Source: an uncultured Alphaproteobacteria bacterium (GTDB lineage: Bacteria; Pseudomonadota; Alphaproteobacteria; Micropepsales; Micropepsaceae). Taken from it: a stretch of DNA of 19,938 bases. The stretch spans positions 1 to 19,938 of the forward strand of contig CAIXUE010000285.1 of NCBI GenBank assembly GCA_903922545.1, read 5' to 3'. The notes under the pieces are model-generated. The model saw nothing but the letters and a program-made list of their open reading frames with translations. It made no database searches and had not been told where the DNA came from. The position numbers and the translations under genes were made by a program. This document shows, in pieces, positions 1 to 7,096 of this stretch. Position 1 is the stretch's first letter. Each line of letters opens with the position of its first letter.

Positions 1-39
1 AGCGACGAGCGCCGCGAGCTTGGGCGAGCGGCCGAGCAT
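1..39 (-). other. Possible 5' end of a divergent gene, or 3' end of an upstream plus-strand gene
   Basis: The first 57 bases are open in more than one frame. On the minus strand an ATG at 39-37 (another at 51-49) opens a frame reading MLGRSPKLAALVA to the window edge. This looks like the basic start of a signal or membrane segment. On the plus strand a frame ending SIFIGIAA stops with the TGA at 59-61, overlapping the holC start codon. Both readings share the same GC-rich third positions, so codon bias cannot choose between them. Neither has a clear Shine-Dalgarno sequence or a recognisable family. In many proteobacteria pepA precedes holC, but this end does not look like a PepA C-terminus. 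Confidence 0.2.
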
Positions 40-57
40 TTTTATAGGCATTGCTGC

Positions 58-522
58 ATGACAGAAACTCTTTTCTATCATCTGGAGCGGCGGGCGCTTG
101 AAGAAGTGCTGCCCGGCCTGGTCGCCAAATCGCTGGAGCGTGGCTGGCGGGCGGTGATCCGCACGGATTCGTCCGAACGCTCCGACATGCTGGACAGTCT
201 ATTATGGACCTATGACGACCAGAGTTTTCTGGCCCATGCCCAGTCGGGCGATGGTGAGCCGGCGCGCCAGCCGGTGCTGATCACGGTGGAGGATGAAAAT
301 CCCAATGGCGCGAAGATTTTGTTCTGTGTGGGCGGCGCGGCGCCGTCCGACTGGAGCGACAGCAAACTTTCCGATCTGGCGCGGATCGTGCTGGTGTTCG
401 ATGGCCGTGATGAAGCGGCGTTGACGGGCGCACGGGCGGCCTGGAAAGACGCCAGAGCCGGCGGCCATGATGTCACCTACTGGAAGGAATCGCCTTCCGG
501 AAAATTTGAAAAGCAGAATTAG
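58..522 (+). CDS. holC: DNA polymerase III subunit chi
   Basis: The chi subunit of the DNA polymerase III clamp-loader complex binds psi and single-stranded-DNA-binding protein and so links the replisome to SSB-coated template. The 154-residue product has the family length. The recognisable stretches are FYHLERR at the N-terminus, the ERGWRAVIR strand, the ER..MLDSLLWTYDDQSFLAHA region at about residues 40-60 and the QPVLIT strand that follows. The start is ATG 58. The Shine-Dalgarno signal is weak (AGG at 46-48). The stop lies two bases before the next gene, so the two are probably cotranscribed. The C-terminus (KFEKQN) is an ordinary polar tail. I am confident of the family; the usual partner pepA is not visible in the window. 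Confidence 0.9.
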   Translation: MTETLFYHLERRALEEVLPGLVAKSLERGWRAVIRTDSSERSDMLDSLLWTYDDQSFLAHAQSGDGEPARQPVLITVEDENPNGAKILFCVGGAAPSDWSDSKLSDLARIVLVFDGRDEAALTGARAAWKDARAGGHDVTYWKESPSGKFEKQN

Positions 523-524
523 AC

Positions 525-1310
525 ATGTTCAGTCCTCTCACCATCGGCATGTTCGTCATCAATATGGCAATGGCCTATCATTCCATCCGCAACGGCAAGT
601 CGCCCATGTGGCTGGCGGCGCTGGGGCTGATTTCGCTGTCCGGCTTTGTGATGGGCGGCTTCAGCTTTCTGGCGAATATTGGATTGTGGGTGGCCTATCT
701 TATTTTCGCGGTCGTTCCCGACACCTGGAACAGCCATGGCGCGCGGCAATGGCGCAGCGGCATGGCCAAAGCCGCCGACCCCGGCCGCAGTTACCGGCAG
801 GCCAAGCGCCAGGCGGAGCAGGTGGGGTCGGTGGATGCCAAGCGCGAACTGGCGGAGGAATCCGTCAAGCGCGGCCTCTATGCGGAAGCCATCGCGCTTT
901 ATGAAGAAGCGATGCAGGGGCCTTTGGGCGCCGCCGATCCGGTGCTGCTCAAAGGGCTGGGCCGGGCGCGGATGCTGTCGGGCGATGGCGCGGGCGCCGA
1001 GCAGCTGTTCCAGCAATTGAAGGCGGTTGATCCTGCGGCCATGGATGCGGATGTGGAGCTGGATTATGCCCGCGCCCTGGAGATGCAGGGCAAGAATGAC
1101 GCGGCGGTGCGCCAGTATCAGGCGGTGGCCAACCGCTATCCGGGCGAGGAAGCGCGCACGCGTTATGCGCTGCTGCTGGAAAAGCTGGGCCGCGAGGCCG
1201 ATGCCCAGGCGATATTCCAGGAAGTGATTGTTTCGGTGAAGGGCGCGCCGTCCTATTACCGCTCACGCCAGGAAGAATGGTTCAAAATCGCCCGGCAGCA
1301 CGCGAAGTAA
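525..1310 (+). CDS. Membrane-anchored tetratricopeptide-repeat protein
   Basis: No named family is recognised. The 261-residue product begins with about three hydrophobic segments (roughly residues 4-20, 28-45 and 49-64), a membrane anchor with little periplasmic loop. From about residue 85 the protein is helical with TPR character: AKRELAEESVKRGLYAEAIALYEEAM, then a LLKGLGRARMLSGDGAGAEQL unit, a VELDYARALEMQGKNDAAVRQY unit and a TRYALLLEKLGREADAQAIF unit, so about four repeats. TPR arrays usually hold protein partners, so a scaffold role at the membrane is likely, but the partner is unknown. The ATG lies two bases after the holC stop, which implies an operon. It ends two bases from the lpxD stop on the other strand. 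It is probably a conserved alphaproteobacterial hypothetical. Confidence 0.85.
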   Translation: MFSPLTIGMFVINMAMAYHSIRNGKSPMWLAALGLISLSGFVMGGFSFLANIGLWVAYLIFAVVPDTWNSHGARQWRSGMAKAADPGRSYRQAKRQAEQVGSVDAKRELAEESVKRGLYAEAIALYEEAMQGPLGAADPVLLKGLGRARMLSGDGAGAEQLFQQLKAVDPAAMDADVELDYARALEMQGKNDAAVRQYQAVANRYPGEEARTRYALLLEKLGREADAQAIFQEVIVSVKGAPSYYRSRQEEWFKIARQHAK

Positions 1311-1312
1311 AA

Positions 1313-2329
1313 TCAGTCTTTTTTGGAGAGTCTGGTCAGCATGGCGGTCTGCTTGTGCCACTGGCGGATCGGCACCGCCGGATAGCCGGCCACCGTTTCG
1401 CCCGCCGCCACATCGCGCATCACGCCGCTTTTGCCCGCGATCTTGGCGCCCTTGCCGAGTGTAACATGATCGCTGATCGAAACCGCGCCGCCCACCATCA
1501 CATAATCGCCGATCACGGCCGAGCCCGCCACGCCCGCTTGCCCCGCGAAAACGCAGGCCTTGCCGATGCGCACATTGTGGGCGATCTGCACCAGGTTATC
1601 GAGCGCGGTCATGTCGCCGATCACCGTGTCGCCCAACCCGCCGCGGTCAATCGAACAGTTGCTGCCGATCGAGACCTGATTGCCGATCACAACGCGCCCG
1701 ACATGCGACAGGCGCACCGGGCCGCGCGGGCCAGGCACAAAGCCGAAGCCTTCGCCGCCGATGGCGACATTGGAGGAGATATTCACGCTGTCGCCGATCA
1801 CGGCGTGGCTGATGCTGCAATTGGCGCCGACCACCGCTTGCGCGCCGATGCGCACGCCGTCTTCGATCACGGTGTTGGCGCCGATGCGGCTGCCCGCGCC
1901 GATCACGGCATGTTCGCCGATCACCGCGCCGGCGGCGATGGCGCAGCCTTCACCAATCTGGGCGGTTGCCGCGATCACGGCCCTGGCATGAATGAAATTC
2001 TGCGGCGCGCCAGCGGGATAAAAAATCCTGCCCAGTTCGGCAAAGGCCAGGCGCGGATCGGCGGACAGCAGCAGCGCCGAACCATTGTGCGGATAATCGC
2101 TGAGTTTTTTGCTGGTGACGATCACGCCGGCATGGCTTCGGGCGAAAGCCGGCGCATGACGGATGGCGCAAAAAACCGCGACGTCATTTTTGCTGGCTTG
2201 TTCCAGATCGGCGATGTCATGCACCAACTGGCCGGCGCGCTCGGGCTGCGCCAGTTCCGCGCCGATTTTTTCGGCCAGCGACGAAAGGGTGAAAGGCCCT
2301 TCCGGCTTAAAGAATTTGTATTCGGACAT
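1313..2329 (-). CDS. lpxD: UDP-3-O-acylglucosamine N-acyltransferase (lipid A synthesis)
   Basis: LpxD adds the N-linked 3-hydroxyacyl chain, from acyl-ACP, to UDP-3-O-acylglucosamine, the third step of lipid A synthesis in the cytoplasm. The 338-residue product has the N-terminal uridine-binding region (FTLSSLAEKIG, then ALLLSADPRLAFAELGRIFYP) followed by a long left-handed beta-helix of hexapeptide repeats from about residue 115. Family signatures are NISSNVAIGGEGFGF at 183-197 and DNLVQIAHNVRIG at 244-256, where His251 matches the catalytic histidine (His239 in E. coli). I chose ATG 2329 because a G-rich ribosome site lies just upstream; a GTG at 2341 is an in-frame alternative. It lies 123 nt downstream of the ABC-F gene on the same strand and stands apart from the usual bamA-lpxD-fabZ-lpxA cluster. 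Confidence 0.95.
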   Translation of the reverse strand: MSEYKFFKPEGPFTLSSLAEKIGAELAQPERAGQLVHDIADLEQASKNDVAVFCAIRHAPAFARSHAGVIVTSKKLSDYPHNGSALLLSADPRLAFAELGRIFYPAGAPQNFIHARAVIAATAQIGEGCAIAAGAVIGEHAVIGAGSRIGANTVIEDGVRIGAQAVVGANCSISHAVIGDSVNISSNVAIGGEGFGFVPGPRGPVRLSHVGRVVIGNQVSIGSNCSIDRGGLGDTVIGDMTALDNLVQIAHNVRIGKACVFAGQAGVAGSAVIGDYVMVGGAVSISDHVTLGKGAKIAGKSGVMRDVAAGETVAGYPAVPIRQWHKQTAMLTRLSKKD

Positions 2330-2452
2330 CCGTGCCCCCACGTGCCGCGACGAAAGACGCTAACATGGATGTAACCCGGAAAGAAGCAAGGATATCGGGG
2401 GTTTGATCGGGGAACCGGCGGTCAATTCGCTGCTGCGCCGCAGTATGGCTCA

Positions 2453-4333
2453 TCAATTGTCTGCCATGGCGGTGTCATATTCCTCCTGCGCCGCCAGCCA
2501 TAACCGTTCCTGCGCGTCCAGCTTGCGCGCGGCTTCGGCGCGTTTCTTGGAAACGGCGCTGCCCTTGGCGGGATCCTTTGCGAACAGCAAAGGATCGGAC
2601 AGGCTGCGGTCCAGCTTGGCGAGTTCCGCCTGCAGGGCGGCGACCTGGGATTCGGCGGCGTCGATACGTTCCTTGAGCGGCTTGAGGCTCTGGCGCTTTT
2701 CGGCGGCGCTGCGCCGGGCGGCTTCGCGGTCGGGTTTGGCTTCGGGTTCCGTGCGCCGGGTCGGGCTGTTGTCGCCCGACAGAAGAAAGCGGCGGTAATC
2801 ATCGAGATCGCCGTCATACGGCGTGACCTTGCCATCGGCTACCAGCAGCAGCCGTTCGGCGGTGGCTTCGATCAGGCGGCGGTCATGGCTGACCAGGATC
2901 ACCGCGCCGTCGAAATCATTGAGAGCGGTGAGAAGTTCGCCGCGCGCGTCAATGTCCAGATGGTTGGTGGGCTCATCCAGAATAAGAAGATTTGGCTTGT
3001 CCAACGTCGCCAGCGCCAGCATCAGGCGGGCGCGCTCGCCGCCGGAAAGGCTGCCCACTTTGGTGAGCTGTTTTTCGGTGGTGAAGCCGAAGCCGCCCAA
3101 CTGGCCGCGCACCTGTTCCACCGTCAATTTGGGCCGCATCGCCGAAAGCGTTTCGATGGGCGTCAGCTTCAGATTCAGTTCTTCCTGCTGATGCTGGGCG
3201 AAATAGCCAACCACCAGTTTGCGCGCGGGCGTGAATTCGCCGCCCATGCTTTGCAGTTTGCCCGCCAGCAATTTGGCGAAGGTGGATTTGCCGTTGCCGT
3301 TCTTGCCCAGCAGCGCGACGCGGTCGTCCGGATCGAAGCGGAAGGACAGATTGGTGAGGATGGGCTTGCCGGCTTCGTAACCCACACTGGCGCGGTCCAT
3401 GGTGATCAGCGGCGGGCTGGCGCCGGTGGCGGCGGGAATGCGGATGGGGGCGACATGCTCGTCCACCGGCACTTCCACCACGCTCAGCCGGGACAGCATC
3501 TTCATGCGGCTTTGCGCCTGGCGGGCCTTGGAAGCTTTGGCCTTGAAGCGGTCAACAAAGGCCTGCATGTGGGCGCGCGCCAGTTCTTGCTTCTTGGCGA
3601 AAGCGGTGTCGAGGGCGCGCTGCGCCGCGCGGGTCTGCACGAAGGTGTCGTAACCGCCGGTATAGAGTTTGAGCTTGCCGCGCTCCAGATGCAGGATGAA
3701 TTCCGCCGCCGTGTTGAGCAGGTCGCGGTCGTGGCTGACGATCAGCACCGTGCCGCGATAACGCTGCAGAAAATTCTCCAGCCACAGCACGCCTTCCAGA
3801 TCGAGATAGTTGGTGGGTTCGTCCAGCAGCAGAAGATCGGGCGCGGAGAACAGGATGGCCGCCAGCGCCACGCGCATGCGCCAGCCGCCGGAAAATTCGC
3901 GGCAGGGGAGAAGCTGGTCTTCGGCCGAGAAACCAAGACCGGCCAGAATTTCAGCGGCGCGGGCCGGCGCGGTGTAGGCGTCGATAGCATCCAGACGTTG
4001 ATAGATATCGCCCAGCCGGTGGCCGTCGGTTTCATGTTCGGCTTCGGCCAGAAGCTTTGTGCGTTCCTTGTCGGCTTCCAGCACGGTGTCGATCAGGCTG
4101 ACATCGGTGCCCGGGGCTTCCTGCGCCACAGCGCCCAGGCGCCAGGCGCTGGGCCAGCTCACACTTCCGTCATCGGGTTGCAGTTCGCCCTGGATGACCT
4201 TGAAAAGCGTGGTTTTGCCCGCGCCATTTCGGCCGACCAGGCCGATGCGCCGGCCGGCGGGCAGGTTGGCGCCCGCGCCGGACAGGATTTCCCGCCCGGC
4301 GATCCGCACCACAATATTGTCGAGCGCCAGCAT
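2453..4333 (-). CDS. ABC-F family ATPase, YheS-like
   Basis: This soluble tandem ABC ATPase has no membrane domain. ABC-F proteins act on ribosomes, typically at the E site, to relieve stalled or non-productive states. The 626-residue product has two nucleotide-binding domains: Walker A GRNGAGKT at about 34-41 and GKNGNGKS near 340, signatures FSGGWRMRVALA near 147 and LSGGERARLMLA near 428, and Walker B LLLLDEPTNYLDL and LLILDEPTNHLDI. The inter-domain linker carries the basic helix DRFKAKASKARQAQSRMKML typical of the family. A charged coiled-coil C-terminal arm follows (about 530-626). The DGHRLGDIYQRLDAIDAY region resembles E. coli YheS more than EttA or Uup. ATG 4333 gives the family N-terminus MLALDNIVVRIAG; a longer open frame upstream has no family similarity. 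No Shine-Dalgarno sequence is visible. Confidence 0.93.
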   Translation of the reverse strand: MLALDNIVVRIAGREILSGAGANLPAGRRIGLVGRNGAGKTTLFKVIQGELQPDDGSVSWPSAWRLGAVAQEAPGTDVSLIDTVLEADKERTKLLAEAEHETDGHRLGDIYQRLDAIDAYTAPARAAEILAGLGFSAEDQLLPCREFSGGWRMRVALAAILFSAPDLLLLDEPTNYLDLEGVLWLENFLQRYRGTVLIVSHDRDLLNTAAEFILHLERGKLKLYTGGYDTFVQTRAAQRALDTAFAKKQELARAHMQAFVDRFKAKASKARQAQSRMKMLSRLSVVEVPVDEHVAPIRIPAATGASPPLITMDRASVGYEAGKPILTNLSFRFDPDDRVALLGKNGNGKSTFAKLLAGKLQSMGGEFTPARKLVVGYFAQHQQEELNLKLTPIETLSAMRPKLTVEQVRGQLGGFGFTTEKQLTKVGSLSGGERARLMLALATLDKPNLLILDEPTNHLDIDARGELLTALNDFDGAVILVSHDRRLIEATAERLLLVADGKVTPYDGDLDDYRRFLLSGDNSPTRRTEPEAKPDREAARRSAAEKRQSLKPLKERIDAAESQVAALQAELAKLDRSLSDPLLFAKDPAKGSAVSKKRAEAARKLDAQERLWLAAQEEYDTAMADN

Positions 4334-4370
4334 GGCCGGGCGTATAGCATGAGGAACACGGAGAAAAAGC

Positions 4371-5120
4371 GTGATATTTGGCGCGGCCAAGAAATCCTTC
4401 TGGTTCCTGATTCTTCTGGCCTTGGCGGCGCCGGCTTTGGCGGAAACGCCCTCCAAAACCTGCGTCACCATGATCAAGGCCGCCACGGGCAAGCGCCATG
4501 CGAGCGCGGTTCCCGCCGATTGCTGGCGCATGGGTCCGCTCAGGCTGGGCATGAAGCTGGCGCTGGTGCGCACCGTGCTGGGCGCGCCGGACACCAGCCA
4601 GGACGCTTTGCTGACCTATCGCCGCAAGAAGATCGCCATGACGCGGCTGTTTTATGTCTATCCGCGCAACCTGGCGAACTGGCTGCGGCTGGCGCCCCAG
4701 AAAGAGACAGCGTTTCATCCCGTCACCCTGAAACTGGATTTCTCCAAGGATGTGTTGGTGGCGGTGGCGGTGGATCATGACATCCACATTACTTTTCCCC
4801 CCTGCACACCGCGGGTGGGCGGGCGGGGCTTTGTGCAAAAGCCCGCGGGCTTTCCCTATGGCTTTCACGGGCTGACGCTGGGCGCCAGCCTGGCCAGTGT
4901 GGAAGACCGTTTCGGCAAATTCGCCAGTTCCAATGCGGCAAAGGATTTTCACATTTACGGACCGCTGCCGCTGTCGGTGGAAGGCAAGGATGCTGTTTCG
5001 GGCTTTCGCTTTGCCACTGGCGCACCGTTTGAAAGCGGCGGCGGCACGCCCGAATTCCAGCTGAAGCTGGATCCGAGGACCTGTTTTGTCACCGGTTATG
5101 AGCTTGATCCGGGCGCTTGA
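4371..5120 (+). CDS. Secreted protein with two BamE-like sequence motifs, function unknown
   Basis: The 249-residue product starts with a clear Sec signal peptide (basic AAKKSF, hydrophobic core [13 protein letters not shown], likely cleavage after Ala24), so it is periplasmic or outer-membrane associated. It contains two spaced copies of a motif of the type LxLGxxLxxVxxxxG. The first is [18 protein letters not shown], at about 57-74. The second is [16 protein letters not shown], at about 167-182. This motif is typical of the small BamE/SmpA-like alpha-beta domains found in envelope proteins. That assignment is my inference from the pattern. The start is GTG 4371, supported by GGAG at 4360-4363 seven bases upstream. 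The gene diverges from the ABC-F gene with only 37 nt between start codons and ends at a strong terminator. Confidence 0.8.
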   Translation: MIFGAAKKSFWFLILLALAAPALAETPSKTCVTMIKAATGKRHASAVPADCWRMGPLRLGMKLALVRTVLGAPDTSQDALLTYRRKKIAMTRLFYVYPRNLANWLRLAPQKETAFHPVTLKLDFSKDVLVAVAVDHDIHITFPPCTPRVGGRGFVQKPAGFPYGFHGLTLGASLASVEDRFGKFASSNAAKDFHIYGPLPLSVEGKDAVSGFRFATGAPFESGGGTPEFQLKLDPRTCFVTGYELDPGA

Positions 5121-5146
5121 CCGCTCCGCGGGCGCTGGGGCATAAG
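5117..5146 (+). promoter_or_regulatory. Candidate ndk promoter overlapping a terminator
   Basis: TTGACC at 5117-5122 (five of six bases of the -35 consensus) and CATAAG at 5141-5146 (four of six of the -10 consensus) are 18 nt apart. The -35 covers the stop codon of the preceding gene and the -10 lies in the loop of the terminator hairpin at 5132-5159. Transcription would start near 5153, giving a leader of about 20 nt that lacks the left arm of the hairpin but keeps the ndk ribosome site. This is inferred from pattern only. Confidence 0.4.
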
Positions 5147-5159
5147 GCAGCGCTTTTTT
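5132..5159 (+). terminator. Intrinsic terminator of the secreted-protein gene
   Basis: A perfect 6-bp stem, GCGCTG (5132-5137) with CAGCGC (5148-5153), encloses a 10-nt loop and is followed directly by six T (5154-5159). It lies 12 nt after the stop of the upstream gene and ends 14 nt before the ndk ATG. It should stop read-through into ndk unless it serves as an attenuator. Confidence 0.75.
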
Positions 5160-5173
5160 CAAACGGAGTTTTC

Positions 5174-5596
5174 ATGGCCAAAGAACGCACCTTTTCGATC
5201 ATCAAGCCGGACGCGACGCGCCGCAATCTGACCGGCCAGGTCAATTCCGTGATTGAGTCCGCCGGCCTGCGCATCGTGGCGCAGAAGCGCATCCGCCTGA
5301 GCGATGCGCAGGCTAAGAAGTTCTACGAAGTTCACAAGGAACGCCCCTTTTATGGCGAACTGGTCAGCCAGATGACGGCTAAGCCGGTGGTGGTGCAGGT
5401 TCTGGAAGGCGAAGACGCCGTCGCCGCCTATCGCAAGGTGATGGGCGCCACAAATCCCAAAGAGGCGGCGGATGGCACCATTCGCAAGCTGTTCGCTTTG
5501 TCGATCGGCGAGAACTCGGTTCATGGTTCCGACAGCCTGGAAAATGCCGGGATCGAGATTGCCCAGTTTTTCACGAATGCCGATATACCGGGGTGA
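5174..5596 (+). CDS. ndk: Nucleoside diphosphate kinase
   Basis: Ndk transfers the gamma phosphate of ATP to nucleoside diphosphates through a phosphohistidine intermediate, balancing NTP and dNTP pools in the cytoplasm. The 140-residue product has the family length and all landmarks: [11 protein letters not shown] at the N-terminus, [11 protein letters not shown], the [16 protein letters not shown] segment and the active-site NSVHGSDS with His117, followed by the IAQFF tail. ATG 5174 is set by GGAG at 5165-5168, five bases upstream. A longer frame beginning TTG 5117 runs through the terminator and is not credible. The gene is bracketed by terminators on both sides, so it is probably monocistronic. 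Confidence 0.98.
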   Translation: MAKERTFSIIKPDATRRNLTGQVNSVIESAGLRIVAQKRIRLSDAQAKKFYEVHKERPFYGELVSQMTAKPVVVQVLEGEDAVAAYRKVMGATNPKEAADGTIRKLFALSIGENSVHGSDSLENAGIEIAQFFTNADIPG

Positions 5597-5625
5597 GCCG
5601 AACCGAATTTTCTCAAATGTGATAT

Positions 5626-5655
5626 AAGGCTCCTGTCTTTGGCAGGAGCCTTTTT
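5626..5655 (+). terminator. Intrinsic terminator of ndk; its right arm holds the next gene's ribosome site
   Basis: A perfect 8-bp stem, GGCTCCTG (5628-5635) with CAGGAGCC (5643-5650), has a 7-nt loop and is followed by five T (5651-5655). Two preceding A (5626-5627) can extend the stem with the first T. The AGGAG at 5644-5648 is also the only Shine-Dalgarno sequence for the dehydrogenase gene starting at 5659. A TATAAG at 5623-5628 could be a -10 element, but no good -35 is seen. Confidence 0.85.
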
Positions 5656-5658
5656 CAC

Positions 5659-6492
5659 ATGCGCGGGAAGACAGTTGTTATAACGGGCGCCACTTCCGGC
5701 ATTGGCGAAGTGGCCGCCATCCGGCTGGCGGAGCAGGGCGCGCGCATTGTCTTCACCGCGCGGGATGAAGCCCGTGCCAAAGAAACGATGGCGGCGCTGC
5801 AGAAAGCCAATGGCGCGGCCGAGCATGTGATGCACCTGGCCGACCTGTCTCTGATCGCGGAACAGAAGCGCGTGGCGTCGGAATTGCTGGCTGAACCGCA
5901 GATTGATGTGCTGGTCAACAATGCGGGCGCGCTGTTCAACAAGCGCATGGAGACAAAAGACGGGCTGGAGCAAACTTTCGCTCTCAACCATATGGCGTAT
6001 TTCACCATCACCAATCTGCTGCTGGGAAAGCTGAAACCGGGGGCGCGGATCGTGGTGGTGGCGTCCAACGCCCATCGCGGCGCCAAACTGGATTTCGGCG
6101 ATCTGCAATCGAAGCGCAGCTATAGCGGCTTTGCCGTCTATTCCAAGAGCAAGCTGTGCAACATCCTGTTTACCCGCGCGCTGGCCAAAAGGCTGGCGGG
6201 AACGGGCGTCACAGCCAATTCGCTGCATCCCGGGTTTGTCGCCACCCGTTTCGGCGACCAGTCGGGCGGCATTCTGCAAAGGCTGGTGAAGGTTGCCAAG
6301 CCGGTGGGCGGGATTTCACCGGAAGAAGGCGCCAAAACCATCATCTATCTGGCGTCATCGCCGGATGTGGCCGCGACCAGCGGTGAATATTTCTACCAGT
6401 GCCGCATCACCCAGCCGACCGCGGAAGCGCAGAATGACGCTGATGCGGAAAGGTTGTGGCAGATATCGAAAGATATCGCGGGGCTTAACTGA
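5659..6492 (+). CDS. Short-chain dehydrogenase/reductase, retinol dehydrogenase-like
   Basis: This is an NAD(P)-dependent oxidoreductase of the classical SDR type; the substrate cannot be read from sequence. The 277-residue product has a Rossmann fold with TGATSGIG at 9-16, NNAG at 87-90, Asn110, Ser136 in VVVASNAHR and the catalytic YSKSK (Tyr161, Lys165). The TARDEARA turn after beta-2 suggests NADP preference, and the layout LHPGFVATRFG is typical of the retinol dehydrogenase 11-14-like bacterial group. ATG 5659 gives the expected N-terminus MRGKTVVITG. Its ribosome site lies in the ndk terminator stem. The 3' end overlaps purN by 8 nt on the opposite strand. Confidence 0.92.
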   Translation: MRGKTVVITGATSGIGEVAAIRLAEQGARIVFTARDEARAKETMAALQKANGAAEHVMHLADLSLIAEQKRVASELLAEPQIDVLVNNAGALFNKRMETKDGLEQTFALNHMAYFTITNLLLGKLKPGARIVVVASNAHRGAKLDFGDLQSKRSYSGFAVYSKSKLCNILFTRALAKRLAGTGVTANSLHPGFVATRFGDQSGGILQRLVKVAKPVGGISPEEGAKTIIYLASSPDVAATSGEYFYQCRITQPTAEAQNDADAERLWQISKDIAGLN

Positions 6493-7096
6493 AAACCGCC
6501 AGGCCTTTTTCCAGCTTCACTTTGCCGTCCGCCAGCATTCTTAAAGCTTCCGGATAAAGCTTGTGTTCCACGTCCAGCACCCGCGCCGCCAGCACCTCTT
6601 CCGTATCGGAGGGATGCACCGGCACCGAGGCCTGGGCGATGATGGGGCCGGCATCCAGTTCCGGCACCACAAAATGCACCGTTGCGCCGGTCTGGCGTTC
6701 GCCCGCCTCGATCACACGGGCGTGGGTGTTCATGCCTTTGTAGGCGGGCAGCAGGGAAGGGTGGATGTTTATGAGTCTTCCTTCCCAGGCGCGGGTGAAG
6801 CCATCGGACAGAATGCGCATGAAACCTGCCAGGCAAACGATATCAATGCCCGCCTGTTTGAGCGCCGCATCCAGTTCGGCGTCAAAACTCTCGCGGCTCT
6901 TGCCCTTATGCGGAATGACCAGTGTTTCGATGCCGGCGGCTTTGGCGCGTTCAAGTCCGCCGGCGTCGGCGATATTGGAAATCACCAGGGTGATTTTGTA
7001 AGGCGAACCGTCTTGCGCGGCGATCAAGGCGCCGAGATTGCTGCCGCGTCCCGAGATGAGAACGCCGACCCCCTTCTTAGCATTTGAAGAGTTCAA
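6485..7096 (-). CDS. purN: Phosphoribosylglycinamide formyltransferase
   Basis: PurN transfers the formyl group of 10-formyltetrahydrofolate to GAR, making FGAR in purine synthesis. The 203-residue product carries the N-terminal [14 protein letters not shown] phosphate-binding turn and the catalytic triad in [12 protein letters not shown] (Asn110, His112) and [10 protein letters not shown] (Asp148), each four residues later than in E. coli. The start is a TTG (7096-7094) whose last two bases are part of the purM stop codon, so the genes overlap by 3 nt and are probably translationally coupled. No in-frame ATG exists before the conserved VGVLISG strand, so TTG is the only reasonable start. The stop overlaps the end of the dehydrogenase gene. 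Confidence 0.96.
   Translation of the reverse strand: MNSSNAKKGVGVLISGRGSNLGALIAAQDGSPYKITLVISNIADAGGLERAKAAGIETLVIPHKGKSRESFDAELDAALKQAGIDIVCLAGFMRILSDGFTRAWEGRLINIHPSLLPAYKGMNTHARVIEAGERQTGATVHFVVPELDAGPIIAQASVPVHPSDTEEVLAARVLDVEHKLYPEALRMLADGKVKLEKGLAVFS

Noticed and set aside
1500..1990. Many near-copies of GCCGATCAC in one region, resembling a tandem repeat array
   Set aside because: They encode the hexapeptide repeats of the LpxD beta-helix and follow the codon frame, so they are a protein repeat, not a DNA element.
4334..4594. An extended N-terminus for the ABC-F ATPase
   Set aside because: The added segment lies inside the divergent secreted-protein gene and does not resemble the family; the ABC domain starts at ATG 4333.
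2885..4780. A 631-codon open frame on the plus strand opposite the ABC-F gene
   Set aside because: It is antisense to a well-conserved gene, its translation is rich in His, Arg, Gln and Gly with no family pattern, and such frames arise from GC-rich third positions.
6462..6477. GATATC-GAAA-GATATC hairpin at the 3' end of the dehydrogenase gene, as a two-way terminator
   Set aside because: The stem is AT-rich and only 6 bp, no T run follows on either strand, and the bases are within coding sequence.
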